A stretch of DNA of 64,000 nucleotides from Streptomyces sp. NBC_00178 (GTDB lineage: Bacteria; Actinomycetota; Actinomycetes; Streptomycetales; Streptomycetaceae). Under the pieces are notes generated by a model. The model did not search any database and was not told where the DNA came from. It worked only from the letters and a program-made list of their open reading frames with translations. Positions 10,210 to 21,123 of the stretch are shown piece after piece; position 1 is the first letter of the stretch; each line of letters opens with the position of its first letter. The position numbers and the translations under genes are program-made. The stretch covers positions 2,418,001-2,482,000 of the forward strand of contig NZ_CP108143.1 of assembly GCF_036206005.1 (NCBI RefSeq). The letters are read 5' to 3'.

Positions 10210-12783
10210 TCATGACCGCCCCGCCGCGGAAAGTTCCTCACCGCTTCCCGTGACCGCGATCGCACCGTCCCTGTCGGTCCGAAGGATCTCCGCACCCGCC
10301 GCTTCGAGCGCGTCGAGCGTACGGGCGGCCGGATGCCCGTACGGGTTGTCCGCGCCACAGCTGATGAGGGCGAGCCGTGGGCGGGCGCTGCGCAGCAGGG
10401 TGGGGTCCTGGTGTGCGGAGCCGTGGTGCGCGACCTTGAGCACGTCCACGCGCGGCAGCACGGGGAAGGCCCGCAACACCCCCTGCTGCGAGGGGGGTTC
10501 GAGATCCCCGAGCAGCAGCAGGGTCAGTCCTGCCGATCTGACCAGGAGCGTCACACTGGAATCGTTCGGCTCCCCGGTCATCCGGGAAGGGAGCGGACCC
10601 TGCCCGCCCGTCGCCGGCCACAGCACCTGCCAGTCGACCGGGCCTGCCCGGCGTCGCTCACCCGGGGCGGCCCGGATCAGCGGAATGCGGGCCGCCGCTG
10701 CCGTCCGCTTCACGAAGGCGGCCTGCTCGGGTGGTTCGTCGAGCACCGTCGTCTGGATCACGCCCACCTCGCGGCCCCGCAGCACGCCCGGCAGCCCGCG
10801 TACGTGGTCGGCGTGGAAATGTGTCAGGAGCAGGAGGGGAACACGGGTGATGCCCAGGTCGCGCAGGCACCCGTCGACAAGGCGCGGTTCGGGGCCCGCG
10901 TCCACGACCATCCCCGCCCCCTCCCCCGTGGCGAGCACCATGGCGTCGCCCTGCCCGACGTCGCACAGGGCGAAGGACCAGCCTGGAGGTGGCCATCCCG
11001 TGATGAGCCGGGTCAGCGGCACCGGTCTCCATACCGCCAGCACCAGGAGGACCGCGGCAGCCGAGCAGAGCCACGGGTGGCGGGCCAGACGGTGGGCGGA
11101 GAGCAGCAGCACCACGGTGAGAGCGGCCAGGAGGGCGGCACCGCGCCAGCCACCGGGCCAGTCGGCCTCCGCCCCCGGCAGGTTCGCCCCCGTACGGGCC
11201 ACGTACGCGATCCAGCTGACCGGCCAGCTCGCCACCGTGGCCAGCCCCACGGCCGCCGGCATCCACACAGGAGCCACCGCGAGGGCGGCGAAACCGAGTA
11301 CCGTCGCGGGCGCCACCGCGAGCTCGGCCAGCAGATTGCACGGGATCGCCACCAGGCTGACCCGTGAGGCGAGTACCACGACCACGGGAGCGCAGACCGC
11401 TTGGGCGGCTCCGGCGGCCGCCAGCATCTCGGCCGGCCGGGCCGGGACCCCGCGTCGTTGCAGCGCACCGCTCCACCGCGGGGCCAGCGTGAGCAGCGCA
11501 CCGGTGGCGAGCACGGAGAGCAGGAAGCCGTAACTGCGGGACAGCCACGGGTCGTACAGCACCAGGAGCAGCACGGCCGCGGCAAGTGCGGGGATCAGCG
11601 ATCTGCGCCGGCCCGTCCCGATCGCGAGGAGGGTGATCAGACCGCACGCCGCCGCACGCAGGACGCTCGGTTCGGGGCGGCAGACGATCACGAAGGCGAG
11701 GGCGATGATTCCGCCGATGACGGCCGTCATGCGCAGCGTGATGCCCAGCCTGGGTGCCAGCCCACGGCGTTCGCTGCGCAGCGCCGTACCCGGTGGTCCG
11801 ATGAGGAGGAACAGGAGCACGGAGAGGTTGGCACCTGAGACCGCGAGGAGATGGGTGAGGTCGGTGGCTTTGAAGGCGTCGTGCAGGTCGGGTGGGACAC
11901 GGGAGGTATCTCCGACCACCAGCCCCGGCAGCAGCGCACGCGCGTCGGAACCGAGCCCGTCCGTGGCCTCCCGGAGGCCGGAGCGCAGTCGTCCCGCGCC
12001 CCGTTGGAGGAAGGTCGGGCCGGCGCTCGTCCTCGGTGGCCCGTCCGCGTCGGTGCCGAGGACGGCTGCGATGCGCTCGCCCTCGTGACGCGGCGGTGCG
12101 AGGCGCCCGCTGATGCGGAGCCGGGTCGAGGGCAGCAACCGCCTCCAGTGCGCGACCGCGTCACCGGGGGCGACCATGACCAGGACCGGGGTACGGAGCG
12201 CGGTGACCCGTCCGTCGGGAGCCGTCAGCCGGGTGACCTCGGCGTCGATGAGCAGAGACACGGGCGTGCTGTGATCGCCCTGGACGCGGGGCCGGGTCGG
12301 CCGCGGGTCGGACGTCAGGGTCAGGTCGGCCTCGACCCTCGCATACGCCTGCGCGAGGCCCGGGACGGGCCCGCTGCGGGAATCCGCCGCGTGCAGCCCT
12401 CCCGCCGCCGCGCCCGCGGCAGCGCACAGGAGCACCCCGGCCACGGCGGTGGCGCGCGGTACGGCCAGGCGCACCCGCCCCTCGGGGCCTGTTGTCGACA
12501 GCGGTGCGCCGGAACGCCCCGTCCACCACGGACTCACCCGCACAGGCGACCCCTCGGCACGGCCTCCTGCGCTCCGGAACAGGGTGAGGATGCCCAGGCC
12601 CGCGCAGCCGCAGAGTACGGCTCCCACCGCAGCCCAGCGGCCGGGCACACCCAGAGCCAGCGCTGCCGCCCCCCACACCGCCAGCGCGGGAGGCACCAGC
12701 CGGAGATCCACCGGAGCTTCCTGCTGAGGGTCCGCGGCTCCCAGCCGAGATCCTGAATCCCTGTGCAGATCGGCGCTGTTCAC
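10210..12783 (-). CDS. comEC: ComEC/Rec2 DNA internalisation channel-like protein
   Basis: An 857-aa polytopic membrane protein. The N-terminal part has a few transmembrane helices and an OB-like soluble domain (residues about 130-230), then the competence domain (LLAVSGANLSVLLFLL, many helices to about 570), then a C-terminal metallo-beta-lactamase-like domain (about 590-850) with THFHADH near residue 656 and HHGSAHQDP. In competent bacteria ComEC carries single-stranded DNA across the membrane. Streptomycetes are not known to be naturally competent, but the comEA-comEC pair is conserved in them. The GTG start overlaps the comEA stop by four bases (GTGA), so translation is coupled. Confidence 0.93.
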   Translation of the reverse strand: MNSADLHRDSGSRLGAADPQQEAPVDLRLVPPALAVWGAAALALGVPGRWAAVGAVLCGCAGLGILTLFRSAGGRAEGSPVRVSPWWTGRSGAPLSTTGPEGRVRLAVPRATAVAGVLLCAAAGAAAGGLHAADSRSGPVPGLAQAYARVEADLTLTSDPRPTRPRVQGDHSTPVSLLIDAEVTRLTAPDGRVTALRTPVLVMVAPGDAVAHWRRLLPSTRLRISGRLAPPRHEGERIAAVLGTDADGPPRTSAGPTFLQRGAGRLRSGLREATDGLGSDARALLPGLVVGDTSRVPPDLHDAFKATDLTHLLAVSGANLSVLLFLLIGPPGTALRSERRGLAPRLGITLRMTAVIGGIIALAFVIVCRPEPSVLRAAACGLITLLAIGTGRRRSLIPALAAAVLLLVLYDPWLSRSYGFLLSVLATGALLTLAPRWSGALQRRGVPARPAEMLAAAGAAQAVCAPVVVVLASRVSLVAIPCNLLAELAVAPATVLGFAALAVAPVWMPAAVGLATVASWPVSWIAYVARTGANLPGAEADWPGGWRGAALLAALTVVLLLSAHRLARHPWLCSAAAVLLVLAVWRPVPLTRLITGWPPPGWSFALCDVGQGDAMVLATGEGAGMVVDAGPEPRLVDGCLRDLGITRVPLLLLTHFHADHVRGLPGVLRGREVGVIQTTVLDEPPEQAAFVKRTAAAARIPLIRAAPGERRRAGPVDWQVLWPATGGQGPLPSRMTGEPNDSSVTLLVRSAGLTLLLLGDLEPPSQQGVLRAFPVLPRVDVLKVAHHGSAHQDPTLLRSARPRLALISCGADNPYGHPAARTLDALEAAGAEILRTDRDGAIAVTGSGEELSAAGRS

Positions 12784-14366
12784 GGTGTGACCAGTGACCG
12801 AAGGTCCGCGAACCGGCGGTCGCCGATTCCGTTCACCTCGCGGAGTTCGTCGACGGATCGGTAACCGCCGTGTTCGGTCCGGTAGTCGATGATGTGCTGC
12901 GCGAGGACGGGTCCGACCCCGGGCAGGGTCTCGAGTTGTTCGACGGTGGCCGCGCCGAGGCTCAGCGGGGTCACCGGTCCGGTGCGCCCGGGTCCGGCCC
13001 CGGTGCTTCCGCCCGGTGGAGGCTGGGCGGCGGGCACGCCGACGGCGACCTGCTCGCCGTCCGTCAGTACACGCGCTCGGTTCAGTCCCGTGACATCCGC
13101 ACCCTCACGCACGCCCCCCGCGGCCCGCAGTGCGTCCGCGACCCGGGAGCCGGCCGGCAGGTGCTGGATCCCTGGGCGGCGCACCTTTCCGCTCACGTCG
13201 ACGACGATGCGTCCGCCCGGAGTCGGGCCGGCCGGCGAACCGGCTGTCAGCGGAGAGGGCACGCCGGGCCCGGAAACACCCGGCATGCCCGCCTGGACGG
13301 CTGCCGCCTCCGCCACCCGGTCGGGAGCACGGACGGTTTCGGGCCGCGCGGACCAGAAGTGGGTCGCCGCGAGGATCACCGCACCGGCCAGCACGACCGC
13401 CACCGCCGCGAGCGCACGCGGTTCCAGTCCGCATCGGAGCTGTAACCACAGAGGAAGGCGGTCCCGGAGCGCCGGGCCTGCCTCCCGCCACCACCGGGCC
13501 CGCGTTGCGGGGGTCAGGGGCACTTCTCCGTCCGATGGCCGGAGCGAGCCCGCAACGGCAGGAGCGGACAGCCCGGCCGGCTCGGGCATCAAGGGGGGCA
13601 GGCCCTCGGCCACAGGCGGAGCCGCGGCGGTGGTGCCAGGGCCCGGTCGCACGGCGGGCGCAGGAGGGCTCCCGGCGGACGTGGCCGTCATGCCCCGGTC
13701 CACAACCCAGGACGGTGCCGCGCGTGCCCGCCCGGGTGGGGCGGATGGCGCGCCGGCCCCGCTCGCTCCCGCATTCGTCGGCACGGAGGCTCCCACGTTC
13801 GTCGGCACCGGGCGCCCGCCCGCCATCAGCGCGTCCGCCCTGAGCCGTGAGGCTGCCGCGGCCTCGGCGTCGAACCCGCGCGCGAGACGCCGCCTCGCGT
13901 GCCGGGCTCCGTAGGCGGCGCCCGGCGAAGTGCCTGCCGCGCCGCCCGGGCGGACACCGGATCCGTGCCGGGAGCGGCCCGCCGGGCCGCTCCCGCGCAC
14001 CGGACGCCGGCCGGCTCGATGCGTGTTCGCGCCCGCGTGCTGAGGCGAATGCGGGCGCACCTCTCCGGCCCGGTCCGGAGCGATGCGCGCGGCGTCGCCG
14101 AAGTGCTGCTGCGAGGCCGCGAGCGGTCCGGATACCGGAAGACCGGACGGCGAGAGGCCGGGCGCGGAGAGGCCGGGCGCGGAGAGGCCGGGCGCAGGAA
14201 GACCAGGCGTGGAGAGGCCGGGCGCGGAGAGGCCGGGCGCGGAGAGGCCGGGCGCAGGAAGACCAGGCGTGGAGAGGTAGGGCGTGGCGAGGTCGGGCGT
14301 CGGACAGCCCGACGCCGAGAGGTGGGGCGCCAGAAATCCGGCCGTCGGAAGTGATCGGTAGCTCAT
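12780..14366 (-). CDS. comEA: ComEA-like helix-hairpin-helix DNA-binding membrane protein
   Basis: A 528-aa protein from ATG 14366; the frame is open further upstream but that would run into the degV-like gene. Residues about 20-75 are a low-complexity run of the pentapeptide GL(S/P)(A/T)P. Residues about 80-310 are disordered and rich in Pro, Ala and Arg. A single transmembrane helix lies near 316-336, then an SLBB domain (GRIVVDVSGKVRRPG, about 385-445) and a C-terminal double helix-hairpin-helix (TLPGVGPVLAQHI, about 465-528). ComEA binds double-stranded DNA on the outer face of the membrane. The cytoplasmic tail is unusually long; the family core alone would be about 220 residues. It is coupled to comEC. 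Confidence 0.88.
   Translation of the reverse strand: MSYRSLPTAGFLAPHLSASGCPTPDLATPYLSTPGLPAPGLSAPGLSAPGLSTPGLPAPGLSAPGLSAPGLSPSGLPVSGPLAASQQHFGDAARIAPDRAGEVRPHSPQHAGANTHRAGRRPVRGSGPAGRSRHGSGVRPGGAAGTSPGAAYGARHARRRLARGFDAEAAAASRLRADALMAGGRPVPTNVGASVPTNAGASGAGAPSAPPGRARAAPSWVVDRGMTATSAGSPPAPAVRPGPGTTAAAPPVAEGLPPLMPEPAGLSAPAVAGSLRPSDGEVPLTPATRARWWREAGPALRDRLPLWLQLRCGLEPRALAAVAVVLAGAVILAATHFWSARPETVRAPDRVAEAAAVQAGMPGVSGPGVPSPLTAGSPAGPTPGGRIVVDVSGKVRRPGIQHLPAGSRVADALRAAGGVREGADVTGLNRARVLTDGEQVAVGVPAAQPPPGGSTGAGPGRTGPVTPLSLGAATVEQLETLPGVGPVLAQHIIDYRTEHGGYRSVDELREVNGIGDRRFADLRSLVTP
14161..14278. repeat. 60-bp tandem duplication within a 15-bp repeat tract of comEA
   Basis: 14161-14218 and 14221-14278 are identical at 60-base spacing. 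Each unit is itself four degenerate 15-bp repeats encoding GLSAP, GLSAP, GLPAP and GLSTP on the minus strand; looser copies extend to about 14335. Confidence 0.9.
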
Positions 14367-14469
14367 GCCGTACGACGCTAGACACTTCTGCCGGAATGCG
14401 CCGAGGCGCCCCATATCCGGTGGATAACTCACCAGTTGTGGATATCTTCGCCACCCACAGGGAGGAAAA

Positions 14470-15315
14470 TCAGCGCGGAGACACGACCGCGCCCAGCAGT
14501 CCGGGCCCGGTGTGCGCTCCGATGACCGCGCCGACTTCGCTGACGTACAGCTCGGCGAGTCCGGGTACACGGGCCCGCAGTCGCTCCGCCAGTCGCTCGG
14601 CTCCTTCCGGCGCGGCCAGATGGTGCACGGCGATGTCCACCGCGCCCGAGCCCGCCTGCTGCGCCACGATCTCCTCGAGCCGGGCGATCGCCCTGGACGC
14701 GGTTCGCACCTTCTCCAGCAGTTCGATGCGGCCACCGTCCAGCCGGAGCAGCGGCTTGACCGCGAGGGCGGATCCGAGCAGCGCCTGAGCGGCGCCTATA
14801 CGTCCGCCCCGGCGCAGGTAGTCCAGCGTGTCGACGTAGAAGTAGGCGGACGTGTCAGCGGCCCGCTTCTCGGCTGCGGAGACCGCCTCCTCCGGACCGC
14901 CCCCCGCCTCCGCGGCCTCAGCGGCGGCGAGTGCGCAGAAGCCCAGGGCCATGGCCACCATGCCGGTATCCACGACGCGCACGGGCACGGGTGCGTCCTT
15001 CGCCGCGAGCAGCGCGGCGTCGTACGTTCCGGAGAGCTCGGCCGACAGGTGGAGGGAGATGACGTCAGTGGCACCCGCGGCCGCCACGGCGCGGTACGTC
15101 GCGGCGAACACTTCCGGGCTGGGCCGCGACGTGGTCACGGAGTGGCGTTTCTGCAGGGCCAGAGCCAGCGACCGGGCCGAGATCTCCGTGCCCTCCTCCA
15201 GCGCTTGATCACCCAGGACCACGGTCAGCGGCACCGCGGTGATGCCGTGCCGTTCCATCGTCCTGCGTGGCAAGTAGGCCGTTGAATCGGTGACGATAGC
15301 GACATGGCGGGACAT
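14470..15315 (-). CDS. DegV-family fatty-acid-binding protein
   Basis: A 281-aa protein starting at ATG 15315 (MSRHVAIVTDSTAYLP), with GGAAGG about 13 bases upstream; the longer open frame from 15396 lacks family similarity. The opening VTDSTAYLP and the region VTTSRPSPEVFAATYRAVAAAGATDVISLHLSAELSGTYDAA are diagnostic of DegV. These proteins bind fatty acids and feed them to the FakA fatty acid kinase. No fakA gene is present here. The gene sits just upstream of comEA in the same direction, with 103 bases between. The lipid chain bound cannot be predicted. Confidence 0.94.
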   Translation of the reverse strand: MSRHVAIVTDSTAYLPRRTMERHGITAVPLTVVLGDQALEEGTEISARSLALALQKRHSVTTSRPSPEVFAATYRAVAAAGATDVISLHLSAELSGTYDAALLAAKDAPVPVRVVDTGMVAMALGFCALAAAEAAEAGGGPEEAVSAAEKRAADTSAYFYVDTLDYLRRGGRIGAAQALLGSALAVKPLLRLDGGRIELLEKVRTASRAIARLEEIVAQQAGSGAVDIAVHHLAAPEGAERLAERLRARVPGLAELYVSEVGAVIGAHTGPGLLGAVVSPR

Positions 15316-15548
15316 GAGCCGGAGATTACCTTCCAGGGCGGGGGCGCGGCAGCCCGGGACCGACCTGCTGATCTTTTCCGCTCGCCCTGCAAACATTCAT
15401 CGATCGCACTCCGACACGCGTTGACGACCCCGAAAGCACGTCGCCACCTGCGCCGCCCGTGGGCCGCCGGCTCCGAACGCGCCCTCAGCGGGCCCCGACC
15501 GCGCGGCGGGCCGCCCCACCCGGCTGTGGGCATCGGCTGCCGGCTGGT

Positions 15549-16241
15549 TCAGTTCGTCGTCTCGGGCTTGGCCGACTTCTGCCACGGGTAGCCACCCGAG
15601 CGCGGATCCGGGGAGGTGATCGCCTGCGGTGACGGCTCGTCCGCCGGTGCGGTCCAGTGGTGCCCTGCCGCGTCACCGCCGTGTGTCTGCGGTTCCTCGG
15701 TGGTCCAGTGCCGCAGGGCGCCGGCCTCCACGTCGATCTGCGCGTTCAGTGCGGCCAGGTCGTCGTCGGCGAACTGCCGGGCCCGGTCACGCGCCGCCCA
15801 GCGCAGCGATTCCGCCGAGTGCGTGATGCGCTCGGTGCGCTCCTTGAGCGCGGGGAGCAGGGAGGCCACGGTCGCCCGGTCCGGCTCGCGTTCCAGACGC
15901 TTGAGGTCGTGGTCGAGCTCGCGCCCATGGGCACTCAGCCGGTGGAACAGGTTCAGCGACTCCGCGAGGGAGGCGTCCTCGGCCGCTCCGGCGTTCAGCG
16001 CCTCCTGCGTGGCTCGCATCGACGTCCGCAGGGCGAGCCTCAACTGGGCGAGTTCGCCGGGCACCCCCGGCTGCCCGTAGCTCTTCGCCCGCAGCGCGGT
16101 GTCCTCGACCGAGCGGCGCGCCTGCGTGATCGTCCGGTCGACCCCCCGCTTGGCGGCACGCACCGCCTTCACGCCGGCGTACACACCGAGCGCCATGAAC
16201 GCGACGAACAGCAACGTCAGGATCAGGATCACGGCTTCCAT
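15549..16241 (-). CDS. Single-pass membrane protein with long helical domain, unknown function
   Basis: A 230-aa protein from ATG 16241. Residues 1-25 form one strong transmembrane helix (MEAVILILTLLFVAFMALGVYAG), followed by a largely alpha-helical, charged domain (about 30-190) likely to form coiled coils, and a Pro/His-rich tail ending in PWQKSAKPETTN. I do not recognise a family with known role. It lies between leuS and the degV-like gene, a position I recall as conserved in streptomycetes. The topology predicts a cytoplasmic helical domain tethered to the membrane. Confidence 0.78.
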   Translation of the reverse strand: MEAVILILTLLFVAFMALGVYAGVKAVRAAKRGVDRTITQARRSVEDTALRAKSYGQPGVPGELAQLRLALRTSMRATQEALNAGAAEDASLAESLNLFHRLSAHGRELDHDLKRLEREPDRATVASLLPALKERTERITHSAESLRWAARDRARQFADDDLAALNAQIDVEAGALRHWTTEEPQTHGGDAAGHHWTAPADEPSPQAITSPDPRSGGYPWQKSAKPETTN

Positions 16242-16482
16242 GGACGCCCCTCGGTTGTCGGCTCGGCTGCCGGTGTGCGGCCCGCCCCTCCACGGTAAAC
16301 GGAACGGGCAGCCCGAGGGTTCCGGAGGAACCCCCAACCTGCCCGTAGGGGAAAGCCCTGGCGGCCGGAAAATCCCTGGTCGCGGGGGAGGGCCCCGGCC
16401 GTGGAGCGGAAGAACGGTGCGACCCTGACCGCCCGGACGCGTTCCCGCCCACCCGTCACCGAGCGGCTCACCCCTCACACCG

Positions 16483-16514
16483 CGGGCCGCCCCGCAATCA
16501 CACGGAGCGGCCCG
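16483..16514 (-). terminator. Hairpin downstream of leuS
   Basis: Eight-bp GC-only arms (16483-16490, 16507-16514) ten bases past the leuS stop codon. It is weaker than others in the window. The rest of the 282-base gap to 16241 shows no gene. Confidence 0.5.
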
Positions 16515-16523
16515 AGGACGTCC

Positions 16524-19397
<2,874 letters not shown>

Positions 19398-19466
19398 GAT
19401 CCTCAAAGCTCCATCGATCGTCATCTGCCGGCGCCCACCGTCTACGGACACACGTCTACGGAAACG

Positions 19467-19491
19467 AAAAATCCCCTCGCACAGGAGGGGA
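19467..19491 (-). terminator. Intrinsic terminator of the leuS attenuator
   Basis: On the minus strand a seven-bp stem (19491-19485 with 19478-19472, loop of six) is followed directly by five T residues (19471-19467). It lies between the leader peptide and leuS. A 10-bp stem just upstream (19545-19536 with 19502-19493) includes the leader peptide stop codon. Confidence 0.82.
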
Positions 19492-19535
19492 CGCCGCGCT
19501 GAGTCCGACCAGGCGTTCTCACCGGTCGGGAGTGG

Positions 19536-19574
19536 TCAGCGCGGCTCGCTGAGCAGAAGGCATACGGCACGCAT
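19536..19574 (-). CDS. leuS leader peptide (MRAVCLLLSEPR)
   Basis: A 12-codon open frame with three consecutive leucine codons (CTT, CTG, CTC at 19559-19551), ending in TGA at 19536. A -10 box TACCCT (19586-19581) places the transcription start at or next to the ATG, so the leader is probably leaderless. The stop codon lies inside one arm of a 10-bp stem, and a terminator with a T run follows before leuS. This is the arrangement of ribosome-mediated attenuation: stalling on Leu codons should change folding and let transcription continue. I could not define the antiterminator pairing with certainty. Confidence 0.8.
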   Translation of the reverse strand: MRAVCLLLSEPR

Positions 19575-19580
19575 GGCGTC

Positions 19581-19586
19581 AGGGTA
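19581..19586 (-). promoter_or_regulatory. -10 box of the leuS leader transcript
   Basis: TACCCT on the minus strand, six bases before the leader ATG. No convincing -35 box is visible at the usual distance. Confidence 0.6.
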
Positions 19587-19827
19587 CCGCACGGGCCCGG
19601 AGCCCGGCCCGGCAGTTGTCCGCCGCACGCCGTGCCCGGGACCCGCCCCGACTGCCCATCCCGGGCACCCGATGGGCACGAACCCTCCGCAGGACCTACA
19701 CAGTCCGGGGGTTACTCCGCGTACTGCCCCCTATCGGGGCAACACTTCAAACCTCGTACCGGCCAGTATGCGGCGACCTAGCATGCGGCAACGGGACCGC
19801 TTTGCCGAACCATTCGGAGTCGCCCCC

Positions 19828-21123
19828 ATGAAGCCTCATCGCAGGATCCGCTCGTCCCCCTCCATGAGTCCGAGTCCAGGTATGAGCCGCCAGACACAGG
19901 GCGGACTGACCGTCGCGGCGCTGGTCCTCATTCCGCTGCTCGCCGTCGCCGGGAGCGACGGCATGCGCACCGCGTTCGACTTCACCACCGGCGTGCTCAC
20001 GCTGGTGTCGCTCACCGCAGCCGTCGCATGGGGCCTGCTGGCCACCGACCGGCTGTTCCTCTCGACCCGCCAGCGGCTCGTCTGCCAGGGCATCCACCGG
20101 GCCGCCGCCGTCACCTCGCTCGGCTTCCTCCTGCTGCACGGCACCGTGAAGGTCGCTCTCGGGCACGTCGGTCTGCTGGCCGCCCTCATACCCTTCGGCA
20201 CGGGTGTCGGCGGCACCGCCGGTCTGATCGGCTTCGGCTCACTGGCCGGTCTGCTGATGATCGTCGCCGCCGCCACCGGCGCCATGCGCAGCGCGTTCGC
20301 GACCCCCGGCAAGATCGCCGGCCGCTGGCGCGCGCTGCACGCTCTGGCCTACCCGGCCTGGTGCTCCGCCCTGGTGCACGGTCTGTACGCGGGCCGGCAG
20401 CCGGCGACCTGGGTCGTCGTGATGTACATGCTCTGCCTGCTCGCCGTGGCGGCCGCACTCTGCCTGCGGCTGCTCCCCGGCCCGGCGAAGAGGCTGATCG
20501 TCGAGCTGGTCACCGATCTGATCGGTTCGGCGGCTCCCCCGTCGGCGTCCGACCCGGTCGTCCGCTCCTCGCCGCTCCCCGGCGCGGAGAACGCACCTCC
20601 GCAGCCCCGCCGGGGCCTGCCGCCGGAGGCCCCCGGCTGGGGGGACGACGACGACCGCGGCGTACGCGGCACCCCGGTCCGCCCCCGGACCCTGGCTGCG
20701 CCGCCCGACGCACCCGGGTACGGGTACGGGAGGGCCTACGAGGAGGCGCCGTTCACACAGACCTCCTACGCGCAGCCGCCGTACGAGCAGCCACGGTACG
20801 AGGCCCCGTCCTACGAAGGCCCGTACGAGGCGCCGCCCCGCGTCTCCGACCGGTCCGGACCGGCACCGGAGACGTCGACCGGAACGCGGCCGGGCATATC
20901 GGCGGCCTACCGGGCGGTCTCCCGGGCCTCCGCCGCCTCGCAGCAGGCGACGGACGCACGCTGGCCCGCTCCCTCTCCCGCTCCCCCGGCGCAGGCGCCC
21001 ACGCCCGCGCAGACCGTCCGTCCGACCACCGCATCCGACCAGGAGACCGAGCAGCTGCCCGGGCCGCTCTACCCGCCCCCGCCCGGGGCACCCTGGCACG
21101 CACCCGCAGGAGAACGACCTTGA
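19828..21123 (+). CDS. Ferric reductase-like bis-heme transmembrane protein
   Basis: A 431-aa protein from ATG 19828, with GGAG eight bases upstream. Residues 25-220 hold about six transmembrane helices. Two helices carry histidine pairs with the spacing of NADPH oxidase/ferric reductase/MsrQ proteins: His90 and His104, His171 and His184, the expected ligands of two b-type hemes. Residues 225-431 are a disordered cytoplasmic tail rich in Pro, Tyr and Glu, with repeated (S/P)YE(Q/A)P units. No flavin domain is present in the same chain. The next gene, overlapping by three bases, is a NuoF-like flavoprotein that could supply electrons. Function in iron reduction or respiration is inference. Confidence 0.78.
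   Translation: MKPHRRIRSSPSMSPSPGMSRQTQGGLTVAALVLIPLLAVAGSDGMRTAFDFTTGVLTLVSLTAAVAWGLLATDRLFLSTRQRLVCQGIHRAAAVTSLGFLLLHGTVKVALGHVGLLAALIPFGTGVGGTAGLIGFGSLAGLLMIVAAATGAMRSAFATPGKIAGRWRALHALAYPAWCSALVHGLYAGRQPATWVVVMYMLCLLAVAAALCLRLLPGPAKRLIVELVTDLIGSAAPPSASDPVVRSSPLPGAENAPPQPRRGLPPEAPGWGDDDDRGVRGTPVRPRTLAAPPDAPGYGYGRAYEEAPFTQTSYAQPPYEQPRYEAPSYEGPYEAPPRVSDRSGPAPETSTGTRPGISAAYRAVSRASAASQQATDARWPAPSPAPPAQAPTPAQTVRPTTASDQETEQLPGPLYPPPPGAPWHAPAGERP

Noticed and set aside
14367..14735. N-terminal extension of comEA to 14735
   Set aside because: It would overlap the degV-like gene for 265 bases in another frame; ATG 14366 gives a sensible start.
15304..15591. 95-codon plus-strand frame beginning inside the degV-like start
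   Set aside because: Overlaps the real start of the DegV gene and shows no conserved features.
16229..16471. 80-codon minus-strand frame upstream of the 230-aa membrane protein gene
   Set aside because: No ribosome site, no motif, Arg/Pro-rich composition typical of non-coding GC-rich DNA.
19398..19620. T-box riboswitch upstream of leuS
   Set aside because: No T-box sequence or specifier-loop layout; a leader peptide with Leu codons and a terminator explains the region better.
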